DNA from: Pseudomonas indica NBRC 103045
Lineage (GTDB): Bacteria; Pseudomonadota; Gammaproteobacteria; Pseudomonadales; Pseudomonadaceae
Assembly: GCF_002091635.1 (NCBI RefSeq)
Contig: NZ_BDAC01000004.1
Coordinates: 186,001 to 250,000, forward strand
DNA: 64,000 nt
Direction of reading: 5' to 3'
Position numbers and translations under genes: made by a program. The notes beneath the pieces were generated by a model, which did no database searches, had not been told where the DNA came from, and saw nothing but the letters and a program-made list of their open reading frames with translations. Shown here piece by piece: positions 45,153 to 53,538 of this stretch (positions are counted from its first letter, which is position 1; the number at the start of each line of letters is the position of its first letter).

Positions 45153-45431
45153 TCAGCCACCGGCGACGGCGGGCAGGATGCTCACGTTGTCGCCATCCTT
45201 CAGCGCCGTACCCAGGTTGTCGGCGAAGCGGATGTCGTTGTCGTTCACGTAGACATTGACGAAACGGTGCATCTCGCCGCCGTCCAGCAGACGCTCCTTG
45301 ATGCCGGGATACTGGCTGTCCATGCGCTCGATGAGCTCGCGTACGGTGGCGCCTTCGATCTCGATGCGCTTCTGGTCCTGGGTCAGCGGACGCAGCAGGG
45401 TGGGAATGGAAACGGAAACGGAAACGGGCAT
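45153..45431 (-). CDS. Ubiquitin-fold sulfur-carrier protein (CysO/QbsE/ThiS-like)
   Basis: 92-aa beta-grasp protein that would carry sulfur as a C-terminal thiocarboxylate. It closely resembles M. tuberculosis CysO in length and in the segments HRFVNVYVNDND and ILPAVAGG. It ends exactly in Gly91-Gly92 followed by the stop, so no residues need trimming, unlike QbsE of thioquinolobactin synthesis. AAGGAG precedes the ATG. It lies downstream of the JAMM and MoeZ-type genes, which are its expected partners. No cysteine synthase gene is near, so a specialised sulfur acceptor is likely. Confidence 0.92.
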   Translation of the reverse strand: MPVSVSVSIPTLLRPLTQDQKRIEIEGATVRELIERMDSQYPGIKERLLDGGEMHRFVNVYVNDNDIRFADNLGTALKDGDNVSILPAVAGG

Positions 45432-45488
45432 GCCTGACTCCTTGGGGCCTGTTGGCGAAAAACGATGGGATGAAGAAAAAGGTCCGGC

Positions 45489-45920
45489 TCAGCCGGCCAG
45501 GGCGGTGGGGTACTGCGCCACGGCCTGGATGGTTTCCTCGGTGGCCTTGCCGTCGACGATGCGGAAGCTGCGCACCGGCGCACCGGCGTTCTCGGCGGTG
45601 CAGAGAATCACGTAGTGCGCCTGGGGTTCACCGGCGAGCCGGATATCGTCGCGGCTGGGGTAGCCGGCCGAATGGGTATGCGAGTGGTAGATCACGCACG
45701 GCTCTTCGCCGAGCGCCTCCATCTCCCGCCAGACCCGCAGTTGTTCCTGCGGGTCGAACTGGAAGAAGGTCTCCGACTGCGCGACGTTGCGCATCGGAAT
45801 CATCCGGGTCGGCCGCCTGGAGCCGATCGGCCCGGCGATCACGCCGCAGGTTTCGATCGGGTGGTCCTCGCGCGCCTGGGCGAGCATGGCGTCGAGCAGT
45901 TCGGAAAGAATGATCAGCAT
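45489..45920 (-). CDS. JAMM/MPN+ metalloprotease (Mec/QbsD-like)
   Basis: 143-aa zinc isopeptidase of the prokaryotic JAMM group. It has the Glu (E23) and the HxH-x7-SxxD motif (H79, H81, S89, D92), so the zinc site is complete. Relatives either trim the tail of sulfur carriers (QbsD) or release a product bound to the carrier (Mec, acting on CysO). Since the carrier here already ends in GG, the release role is more likely. The ATG at 45920 is 38 bp after the MoeZ-type gene. Confidence 0.92.
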   Translation of the reverse strand: MLIILSELLDAMLAQAREDHPIETCGVIAGPIGSRRPTRMIPMRNVAQSETFFQFDPQEQLRVWREMEALGEEPCVIYHSHTHSAGYPSRDDIRLAGEPQAHYVILCTAENAGAPVRSFRIVDGKATEETIQAVAQYPTALAG

Positions 45921-45958
45921 GGCGTCCTTACTCCCGTGGTCGGGTGGTCCTGATCGAG

Positions 45959-47134
45959 TCAATAGCTGGGCAGCGTCGTATCCACGTCGCGGACCCAGGC
46001 GAGAATCCCGCCTTCCAGATTGCGCACGTCGCTGAAGCCCAGGCGTTGCAGTTCCAGCAGCACCGCCTTGGAGCGCAGCCCGCTCTTGCAGTGCAGGATC
46101 AGCGGGGTGTCCTTGCCGAAGCGCGCCTCGATCTCGCGGGCGAGCGACGGGCTCTTCGGCATGTGCCGGGCGCCGTCGATATGCACGATGTCCCACTCGG
46201 TGCGTTCGCGGACGTCGATCACCTCGTGATGCGCCCCCCGCTCGCGCAGCGCCTTCAGCTCGACGGCGCTGATCGAGGGGATGTCCGAATCCTGCACACC
46301 GAGAGGCCGGTTCAGGCCGCAGAAGACCTGGTAGTCGCTCAGCTCGGTGATCGACTTGCGATCCGGGGCGCGGCGCAGGGCGATCTGCCGGTAGGTCATG
46401 TCCAGGGCGTCGTAGACCATCAGCCGGCCGAGCAGCGGTTCGCCGATGCCGGTGATCAGCTTCACCGCCTCGGTGGCCATGATCGAACCGATGGAGGCGC
46501 AGAGAATCCCCAGCACCCCGCCCTCGGAGCAGGACGGCGCCAGTTCCGGCGGTGGCGGCTCGGGGTAGAGGTCACGGTAGTTGAGGCCGACGCCACCGGG
46601 CGCGTCCTCCCAGAACACCGAAGCCTGCCCCTCGAAACGGAAGATCGAGCCCCACACGTAGGGTTTGCCGGCCAGCACGCAGGCATCGTTGACCAGGTAG
46701 CGGGTGGCGAAGTTGTCGGTACCGTCGAGGATCAGGTCGTACTGCGCGAACAGTTGCACGGCCATTTCCGGTTCGAGGCGGTCGGTATGCAGTTCCAGGT
46801 TCACATGGGGGTTCAGCTCGCGGATCGCGGCGGCGGCGCTCTCGACCTTCAACTGGCCGACGGTGGAGACCTTGTGGATCACCTGGCGCTGCAGGTTCGA
46901 TTCATCGACCACATCGAAGTCGATGATTCCCAGCGTGCCGACCCCGGCTGCGGCCAGATAGAGCAATGCCGGCGAGCCCAGGCCACCGGCGCCGATCACC
47001 AGCACCCTGGCGCTCTTGAGACGGCGCTGGCCGTCCACGCCCACATCCGGAATCAGCAGGTGCCGGCTGTAGCGGACAACCTCTTCCTTGCTCAACGTCG
47101 CGGTGGGTTCAACCAAAGGTGGAAGTTTCATCAT
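45959..47134 (-). CDS. MoeZ/MoeBR-type E1 adenylyltransferase-rhodanese
   Basis: 391-aa two-domain enzyme that activates the carrier C-terminus as acyl-AMP and then sulfurates it. The ThiF/MoeB domain (about 15-270) has GAGGLGSPALLYLAAAG near 48 and the DGTDNF motif; the region PSCSEGGVLG matches MoeZ. The rhodanese domain (about 285-388) has the sulfur-bearing Cys (C349 in HCKSGLRS). Either of two adjacent ATGs (47134, 47131) can start it. It is the first gene of the leftward sulfur operon and is divergent from a methyltransferase gene. Confidence 0.93.
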   Translation of the reverse strand: MMKLPPLVEPTATLSKEEVVRYSRHLLIPDVGVDGQRRLKSARVLVIGAGGLGSPALLYLAAAGVGTLGIIDFDVVDESNLQRQVIHKVSTVGQLKVESAAAAIRELNPHVNLELHTDRLEPEMAVQLFAQYDLILDGTDNFATRYLVNDACVLAGKPYVWGSIFRFEGQASVFWEDAPGGVGLNYRDLYPEPPPPELAPSCSEGGVLGILCASIGSIMATEAVKLITGIGEPLLGRLMVYDALDMTYRQIALRRAPDRKSITELSDYQVFCGLNRPLGVQDSDIPSISAVELKALRERGAHHEVIDVRERTEWDIVHIDGARHMPKSPSLAREIEARFGKDTPLILHCKSGLRSKAVLLELQRLGFSDVRNLEGGILAWVRDVDTTLPSY

Positions 47135-47207
47135 CGGGTCCCTGACTGTCTGAATGCGAAAGAGTCTCGAATAACGCCCCGGTCCGATCAATTGATGGCC
47201 CGGCCAA

Positions 47208-47237
47208 ATTCGTATGCCGTCGGGACCTATTCATATG
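47208..47237. promoter_or_regulatory. Candidate AraC-type direct-repeat operator
   Basis: ATTCGTATG (47208-47216) and ATTCATATG (47229-47237) repeat in the same direction with 21-bp spacing, two helical turns, as for AraC-family sites. They lie in the 284-bp gap (47135-47418) between the moeZ-type and methyltransferase genes. A 10-bp palindrome ATCAATTGAT (47187-47196) is next to them. A similar motif lies beside the cluster's AraC gene. I see no other structure in this gap. Confidence 0.45.
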
Positions 47238-47418
47238 CAGGGCGGAGAGCCCTCCTCCACGGGACGGAATACCGCAAAAAAGCTGGCCTTTGGCCTGCTA
47301 CCGCCCAGCGGCCGATGGTCCATCGGGGGCGAATATTTCGGTCGACTTCACGCCTTGGATTTGCCTACCCGGTCACACTGCCGCCGGACATTTCCCTTAA
47401 CGGTATGGATGGCCTCCG

Positions 47419-48345
47419 ATGAACACTCCGAACACGCCCCCACCCCGCGACAATCTGATTTCCCACGGCACCGGCGCATCCGCCGCCTTCGACGAGCGGC
47501 TACAGGCGATCGGCCTGCGCCTGCGCACGGCCGGCGACCACCCCAGCGCGACGGTCGAGCGCCAACTGCAGCTACTGGATGAACTGGCCGGAATCGAACT
47601 GGGCCGCTTCCTTCTCGAACATCGCGGTCTCGACGCCTACTGGACGCACCGCGTGGTGACCCACCTCCCCGGCGGCCAGACCGCCTCGCCGATGGAACGC
47701 TGGCTGCTCGAGCAGGCACCGTCCGCCCGGGCGACGCGCGAGCGCTTCGGTATTTTCCGCAGCCAATTGCAGGCCCTGCTCCGCCCGGGCGCGGTCATGG
47801 CATCGGTTCCCTGCGGGCTGATGGGCGAGTTGCTGTTGCTGGAGCACGGCCCCGATGTCCGCCTGATCGGCATCGACCTGGACCAGCAGGCCCTGGACGG
47901 CGCACGGAAACTGGCGGAGGAGCATGGCCTGACCGGCTCCCTCACGCTGCGTCGCGAAGACGCCTGGGCCCTGACGCTGAAAGAGGAAGCCGACGTGCTG
48001 GCGAGCAACGGCCTGAACGTCTACGAGCCGGACGACACGCGGGTCGTCGCGCTCTACCGCACCTTCTTCGATGCCCTGAAACCGGGCGGTACCCTGGTGA
48101 CCAGCTTCCTCACGCCGCCGCCGGTACTGTCCCCGGAGTCCCCCTGGAGCATGGCGGAAATCGACCCCGAGGCGCTGGCCTTCCAGCAATTGGTGTTCAT
48201 GCGGATCATCGAAGCCAAGTGGAACGCCTTCCGCACCCACGCCCAGACCCGCGCCCAGCTCGAAGAGGCCGGTTTCACCGACATCCGCTTCATCGACGAC
48301 CGCGCCCGCCTGTTCCCCACCGTGGTGGCGAGCAAGCCGGCGTGA
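47419..48345 (+). CDS. Class I SAM-dependent methyltransferase
   Basis: 308-aa methyltransferase-like protein. The SAM motif I is a variant (ASVPCGLMGELL near 135), followed by the acidic motif II (LIGIDLDQQAL near 152) and a Rossmann order typical of class I enzymes, ending with ARLFPTVVASK. The N-terminal 110 residues are helical and may bind substrate. It is the only rightward gene between the two leftward blocks and shares its promoter region with the moeZ-type gene, so it belongs to the cluster. It could S-, N- or O-methylate the product. Confidence 0.78.
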   Translation: MNTPNTPPPRDNLISHGTGASAAFDERLQAIGLRLRTAGDHPSATVERQLQLLDELAGIELGRFLLEHRGLDAYWTHRVVTHLPGGQTASPMERWLLEQAPSARATRERFGIFRSQLQALLRPGAVMASVPCGLMGELLLLEHGPDVRLIGIDLDQQALDGARKLAEEHGLTGSLTLRREDAWALTLKEEADVLASNGLNVYEPDDTRVVALYRTFFDALKPGGTLVTSFLTPPPVLSPESPWSMAEIDPEALAFQQLVFMRIIEAKWNAFRTHAQTRAQLEEAGFTDIRFIDDRARLFPTVVASKPA

Positions 48346-48371
48346 GTGGGCAATAGCAGGAAAGCCGCATA

Positions 48372-48487
48372 GCGGGCGAATGAATTCGCCCCTATGGGTG
48401 TTCGAACGTTATCCGGCTACGGTTCCTTGGCAGAGGCGAATTCGTTCGTCCGGCAGCGCCTCGCCGGATGAACGAACCCGCCCCTCA
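48372..48487. repeat. REP-like cluster
   Basis: REP arms at about 48372-48394, 48433-48450 and 48468-48487, the last with a changed core (GAATTCGTTCGTC). They lie between the convergent methyltransferase and reductase-aminotransferase genes. Confidence 0.65.
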
Positions 48488-48490
48488 CGC

Positions 48491-51010
48491 TTACTCCAGG
48501 AACGTCGACATGTCCTTGCACACCGCTGCGAAGGCGTCGACGAAGCGCTGCGCCTCCTGCTCGCTGAGCACCAGCGGCGGCTGGATGCGCATGACCCGGT
48601 TGTTGTTGGCGGTGACGAAGGTGAGGATGCCGTGCTCCTTCGACAGCTTGGTCACGAAGCGCAACACGAACATCTCCTCGAAGTTCTTTTCCAGCTCCTC
48701 GATGGCTTCGCGGATCAGCCGCTTGGCCTTGCCCGACATCATCCGATAGGTGCCTGCCGCGTTACCCGGCATGCGGCTGGCGAACTCGCGGACGAACGCC
48801 TCCACCCCGCCGCCGAAGCTGTTCTGGAACTCGATGGCGATCATCAGCCCGCGCCCGCGAACCTCGCGGATGAACGGGTAGCCGGCCACCGCCTCGCTGA
48901 GCGCCTCCTTGAGCATGCCGCCGACCCGCGCCGCATTGCCCGGCAGGTCTTCGGCGGCGATCACGTCCAGGGTCGCCAGGGCCGAGGCCGCCGCCAGGTT
49001 GCCGCCGCCGAAGGTGGAGGTGTGCAGGGCGAAGCTGTCGATGTTGCCGTAGGCGCGGTCCCAAAGGTCCGTGCGCGACAGTGTCGCGCCGATGGGCACG
49101 GCACCGCCGGAGAGGGACTTGGACAGCACCAGGATATCCGGCTCGACGCCCTCCCACTCACAGGCGAACAGCTTGCCGGTGCGGCCCAGGCCGGTCTGGA
49201 TCTCGTCGAGGATGAGGATGCAGTCATGGTCGCTGCACAGCTCGCGGACGCGCTTCAGGTAGCCCGCCGGCGGCACCACCACCCCACCCTCGCCCTGGAT
49301 GGGTTCCAGGATGAAGGCGCCGACGTCGCCTTCCAGCAGGGCCTTTTCCAGCGCCTCGGTGTCGCCGAAGGGGATCGAGTCGCAACGCGGCAGCAGCGGC
49401 TTGAACGGCTGCCGGTGCTTGTCGCGGCCGGTGACGGAGAGCGCGCCGAGGGTCTTGCCGTGGTAGCCGTTGTCGCAGTACAGCACCCGCGAAACCCGCG
49501 AGCGGTCCATGGCGGCGATGGCCAGCTTCAGCGCCGCCTCCACCGCCTCGGTGCCCGAGTTGCTGAAGAACACCCGGCCCAGGTTGCCCGGTGCCAGCTC
49601 GCTCAGGCGCTGCGCCAGCAGGCTGGTCTGCAGCGGCACCGAGACGTACTGGACGAAGGTCGGGTGCTCCTGTTGCAGGTAGCGCTGCAGGGCGGCGTTG
49701 ATCTGCGGGTGGTTATGACCGGTGTTGAGGCAGCCGTAGCCGGCAACGAAATCGAGGTAGCGGCTGCCGTCCAGGTCGGTCAGCCAGCAGCCGCGCCCGT
49801 GGCTGAACACCCGTTCGATGTGGTTGAAGGCGTAGAACTCGCGAAGGATCGGGTTGATGTGCTCGCCGAAGCAACGCAGCGCCTCGCTGCGCAGTTGCGG
49901 CTTCTCCTCCAGGGTCAGCGGCTGGCTGCGCGGGTGATGGAAACGCCGTAGCCCATCGAAGTCCGCCTGGGTCAGGCGTTCGCCGTAGGAGGCCATCGGT
50001 GTTGGCAGCAGCCCGTGGCCTTCCGCCAGGCGGCCGATTTCCAGCACCTTGTCTTCCGGTAATTCGCGGCCGATGGAGAATGGCTCGGCGCGCCCCTCCA
50101 GGCCCAGCACCAGGGTTTCCGCCAGGCAGCCGTTGAGGAACTTCTTCGGCGACAGGCCCATGCTCTCGCCGCCGAAGCGCAGCGAAGAACCGGCCGAGAC
50201 CAGACCGCCGTCGACGATCAGGATGTCGCTGCGATCCTGCCGGTAGGGCATCACGTCGCGCGGCAGCGCCGCGTCCACCACCACCGAGCCCGGCGCCAGG
50301 CGGTACGGGTCGATGACGCCGCCGCTGGAGGTGGCGGCGACGTAGAAGCGCACGCTGTCGTAGCAGCTCTGCATGTCGTTGCTCAGCCGCACGCGGCCGC
50401 GCAGGTCTTCCGGCAAGTACTCCAGTCCCTGGCGCGCCTGTTCCTCGCCGCCGCGGTGGATCAGGCACAGACGGCAACCGTCATGGCCGAGCAGCTTGGC
50501 GATGGCCAGGGCGATGGAGCCGGGATAGCCGACCACTGCCACCTCGGTGTCCACCGGGTTCACGTCCAGGCGTTCCATGGCTTCCAGCACGTTGCGGTAG
50601 GCCGCATAGGCGGTCAGCGAGTTGCCGGTGGTGACCGGTACGCCGGTACGCTCCAGGGTTTGCAGGCCACGGTTGCCGACGATGGCGGTGAAGCCGCCGA
50701 GGCCGACCAGTTGGGCGCCCTGCTCCTTCAGGCTGTCCACCCCTTCGATCACTCGCCGGGCGATGGCACGCGGCTGGGCGAGCATTTCCTCGGCGGTCAG
50801 CGGCATGTAGTGGACGATGCCCTCGCAGACCGCGCCGCGCGCGCTGACGATGCGGCCGAAATCGGCGAAGGGCACCAGGTTGCGCCATTGCCAGAGGTCA
50901 TGGCTGTAGCCGCGGTCCTGCTCGGCGATGTTGCGGTCGAGCAGGTCGAGGAGTTTCACGTGACGCTTGAGCGCTACCGAAGTGGGGTGCGCGATGAATC
51001 CGAATTTCAT
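48491..51010 (-). CDS. Acyl-thioester reductase / class III aminotransferase fusion (PigE/TamH-like)
   Basis: 839-aa bifunctional protein. Residues about 1-345 resemble cyanobacterial acyl-ACP reductase (AAR): GFIAHPTS at the N-terminus, LVGLGGFTAI near 101, a Rossmann GYPGSIALA near 161 and the acyl-accepting Cys (C295 in LNGCLAET), followed by the AAR-like LEG...SIGR stretch. Residues about 375-835 are a class III PLP aminotransferase with SNSGTEA near 483, LDEIQTG (D602) and the PLP Lys K631. In prodigiosin (PigE) and tambjamine (TamH) synthesis this architecture turns an acyl thioester into an aldehyde and then an amine. It follows the ThDP gene by 25 bp. Confidence 0.88.
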   Translation of the reverse strand: MKFGFIAHPTSVALKRHVKLLDLLDRNIAEQDRGYSHDLWQWRNLVPFADFGRIVSARGAVCEGIVHYMPLTAEEMLAQPRAIARRVIEGVDSLKEQGAQLVGLGGFTAIVGNRGLQTLERTGVPVTTGNSLTAYAAYRNVLEAMERLDVNPVDTEVAVVGYPGSIALAIAKLLGHDGCRLCLIHRGGEEQARQGLEYLPEDLRGRVRLSNDMQSCYDSVRFYVAATSSGGVIDPYRLAPGSVVVDAALPRDVMPYRQDRSDILIVDGGLVSAGSSLRFGGESMGLSPKKFLNGCLAETLVLGLEGRAEPFSIGRELPEDKVLEIGRLAEGHGLLPTPMASYGERLTQADFDGLRRFHHPRSQPLTLEEKPQLRSEALRCFGEHINPILREFYAFNHIERVFSHGRGCWLTDLDGSRYLDFVAGYGCLNTGHNHPQINAALQRYLQQEHPTFVQYVSVPLQTSLLAQRLSELAPGNLGRVFFSNSGTEAVEAALKLAIAAMDRSRVSRVLYCDNGYHGKTLGALSVTGRDKHRQPFKPLLPRCDSIPFGDTEALEKALLEGDVGAFILEPIQGEGGVVVPPAGYLKRVRELCSDHDCILILDEIQTGLGRTGKLFACEWEGVEPDILVLSKSLSGGAVPIGATLSRTDLWDRAYGNIDSFALHTSTFGGGNLAAASALATLDVIAAEDLPGNAARVGGMLKEALSEAVAGYPFIREVRGRGLMIAIEFQNSFGGGVEAFVREFASRMPGNAAGTYRMMSGKAKRLIREAIEELEKNFEEMFVLRFVTKLSKEHGILTFVTANNNRVMRIQPPLVLSEQEAQRFVDAFAAVCKDMSTFLE

Positions 51011-51035
51011 GGTTCGAGAGTCCTTGTGGCCAGTG

Positions 51036-53450
51036 TCACTGGCGGTTCCAGGCGGTTTCGGAGACCAGGCTGAGGCCGTCTCCGTCGGAGTTGTGGGCGA
51101 GGGTCACGTCGATGATGTTGAGCTGGCCGGGGGCGGTCAGCACGTTGCGCAGGAAGTCCGGGTCGAACTGCACCACCCGGCTGCGGTTCACGCTGATGGG
51201 TCCGACCCGCTCCACGGCCGGCGACGGCGCCGGCGCGGTCACCGCCACCTGGCGCGCGCCGTTGTGCGCGTAGCGCTTGTCCAGGTAGGTCTGGATCATC
51301 GAGAGCACGCCGTTGGTCAGGTAGAACAGCGTGACGCTCTTCGTTGCCCCGCGCGGGTCCTGGGCCAGGCTGGCGGCCAGACGGGTCTCGATGTCCGGCA
51401 CCAGCGCCCGCGCACCGTCGCCGATGAAGGCCAGCACGTTGCCCTCGGTGGTGATGGCGATGTAGGGCAGCGCCATCAGTCCGTCGCCCATTAGCGCCCG
51501 GCCGTACCAGCCGGAGAACCCCGGCCCGGTGCGCGGCACGTTGCGCAGCGCGGAAATGCCGCAGCGACCGACGTCGTAGATGCCGGTGTAGAGGTAGTCA
51601 TGACGCTCGATCAGCTCGCGCACCAGATCGCCCAGTCGCAGGAAGAAGTAGTTGGCGGTCATCGGCAGCGTGGCGATGTGATCCACCGGCACCGCCTCGG
51701 GAATCGCCCGCACGCTGGCCAGCCTGGCCCGGCGCAGGGCCAGGACTTCCGGGTCCACCGCCAGGTTGGCCTGGACGTGACCGAGAAACAGATCCAACGG
51801 AATATCCAAAGCCAGATCGGTGAACGGCGACAGATGACGCGGCTCATGGTTGACCTGCACAACCCGGACCTGCCGCTTCAACTTGCCTTCGGAAAACGGC
51901 GTGGCGGCTTGGTCCACCTTGCTCTTGAGAAAGAACAGGCACTGCTCGTCCGGCCCGACCACTTCGTGATCCTTGTGCAGGAAGCGGTAGACGCGCCGAC
52001 TGAAGCCGTACAGCGACAGCGGCCCCAGGTAGTTCGGCACCGGCCGGCCCTGGTGGTACGGCCCGACGCTGCCCGGCTGGGTAATGGTGTCGGCCAGGGC
52101 GATGCCGGCCGCCTCGGCGATGGCATAGACCCGTTCGCGCTGTGCGTCGGAGAGCTTGCCGCACTGCCAGAGCATCTGCAGCGGCGCCTGGTTGATCAGC
52201 CGCAGCGCCTCCTCCAGGGCGGCGCGCTGAGCCTCGCTCAGCACGGGCCGGGGCTGCTCGCCGACAGGTGGCAGCGGTACGCCCAGTGCCTCGAGCGGAC
52301 GCGACTCCAGCACCGCCTGGGTGGCCAGCACGAACACCGGTTCGGCGCGCTCGGCCAGCAGGGCGAAGGCCTCCGACAGCTTGGCCGCCACTTCGTCCAC
52401 CTTGCGGATGAACACGTAGCGCAGGCCCCGGGCGGCGATCACCTGGCGGCCGTCGTGGTCCGCATCCAGGGTGCCCTGGAAGGCGAACCAGGCGTTGTCC
52501 GGGCTGTCCGCGCAGATGATCAGCCCCGGTGCGCCGGCCCTTTTCAGGTTGGCCAGGGTGCCACGGAATTCGTCGATCATCCCGGAGGTCACCGCGATCA
52601 CGTAGGCACGCCCGTAGAGCTGCCAGCCGGCCAACGCCGCGACGGCCAGGCCGTGCTCGTTGCAGCCGTGCAGGCAGCGCACGCCGCTGCCGGCGGTGGT
52701 CTGCTGCATGGACTGGATCAGCCCGGCCACCATCGACCCGGTGTAGGAATGGAAGTCCCAGCCGTCCTGCCAGCGGTCGGCCATGAAGCGCGTCACCTCG
52801 GTCGCAATACTCACCGGCGGCAGCGCATGGCTCACCGAGCGGGCCAGCATGCGGTTGAAATGCACGTGCTCGAGGTGGTCCACGGCGATCCGCAGCAGAT
52901 CGGCGCGGCTGGCCGCCCGGTCTTCCAGCGGCACGCGCAGGTGGCGGTTGCCGCCGGCCCGTACCATCCAACCCGGCAGCGCCGGACGGGAGCAATACAG
53001 CACCGCCGAATGCGGCGACAGGCGCGGGCCCTCGTCCTCATGCCGGCAAGCGGCGAACAGATCGTCGAACGGGTCTTCGTCCGCCTCCTCCTGCCGGCAG
53101 GCATCGACGATGAACAGCCCCACCCGCGAGCGCTCGCCATGCCGCGTCAACTGTGCCCGCGCAACCTCCAGCGTGGGGAAGTGCAGTAGCTCTACCTCCA
53201 GCGGCTGGCGGTTGGCCACCGCGTTCTCCTGCAGATAGTTCTCGGCCTGGACCATCAGGGTTTCCAGCACCTCCTCGCTACGCGGCCGCCCGCCCATCGC
53301 ACGGCACATTTCCTCGATGCAGGCGGTCGCGTTCCACGGTTCGGTCGACACGGGGACCAAGCCCCTCCTCAACTGTTCGACGACGAAGGCGACATCTTCG
53401 AACAGCGTTTGCGTCTGGGTGACCAGACACACTCCCAACATTCCCCTCAT
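51036..53450 (-). CDS. ThDP-dependent enzyme, PigD-like (Stetter-type acyl transfer)
   Basis: 804-aa protein. About 210 extra N-terminal residues precede the standard three ThDP domains, as in PigD-type enzymes. The Pyr domain has the catalytic Glu (E265 in CNEHG) and the PP domain has FIGDGA (677-679) with Asn 713 completing the ThDP motif. PigD adds the acetyl group of pyruvate to a 2-enal to give a 3-acetylalkanal, which PigE aminates and which then closes to a pyrroline. Adjacency to a PigE-like fusion supports the same type of step here. The ATG at 53450 has a GGAAGG ribosome-binding site. An acetolactate-synthase-like decarboxylase is the alternative. Confidence 0.82.
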   Translation of the reverse strand: MRGMLGVCLVTQTQTLFEDVAFVVEQLRRGLVPVSTEPWNATACIEEMCRAMGGRPRSEEVLETLMVQAENYLQENAVANRQPLEVELLHFPTLEVARAQLTRHGERSRVGLFIVDACRQEEADEDPFDDLFAACRHEDEGPRLSPHSAVLYCSRPALPGWMVRAGGNRHLRVPLEDRAASRADLLRIAVDHLEHVHFNRMLARSVSHALPPVSIATEVTRFMADRWQDGWDFHSYTGSMVAGLIQSMQQTTAGSGVRCLHGCNEHGLAVAALAGWQLYGRAYVIAVTSGMIDEFRGTLANLKRAGAPGLIICADSPDNAWFAFQGTLDADHDGRQVIAARGLRYVFIRKVDEVAAKLSEAFALLAERAEPVFVLATQAVLESRPLEALGVPLPPVGEQPRPVLSEAQRAALEEALRLINQAPLQMLWQCGKLSDAQRERVYAIAEAAGIALADTITQPGSVGPYHQGRPVPNYLGPLSLYGFSRRVYRFLHKDHEVVGPDEQCLFFLKSKVDQAATPFSEGKLKRQVRVVQVNHEPRHLSPFTDLALDIPLDLFLGHVQANLAVDPEVLALRRARLASVRAIPEAVPVDHIATLPMTANYFFLRLGDLVRELIERHDYLYTGIYDVGRCGISALRNVPRTGPGFSGWYGRALMGDGLMALPYIAITTEGNVLAFIGDGARALVPDIETRLAASLAQDPRGATKSVTLFYLTNGVLSMIQTYLDKRYAHNGARQVAVTAPAPSPAVERVGPISVNRSRVVQFDPDFLRNVLTAPGQLNIIDVTLAHNSDGDGLSLVSETAWNRQ

Positions 53451-53538
53451 AGGTCCTTCCCTCTGCACAGCTTTTTATCGCCGCGGTATCTTCCGCGGCT
53501 GCCTCTGCGCGCCTGTACAGCTCACGCGCATTACTCCT

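Noticed and set aside
48491-53450. Identity as a prodigiosin or tambjamine cluster
   Set aside because: The bipyrrole-forming genes and the condensing enzyme are missing; only the side-chain enzymes are represented.
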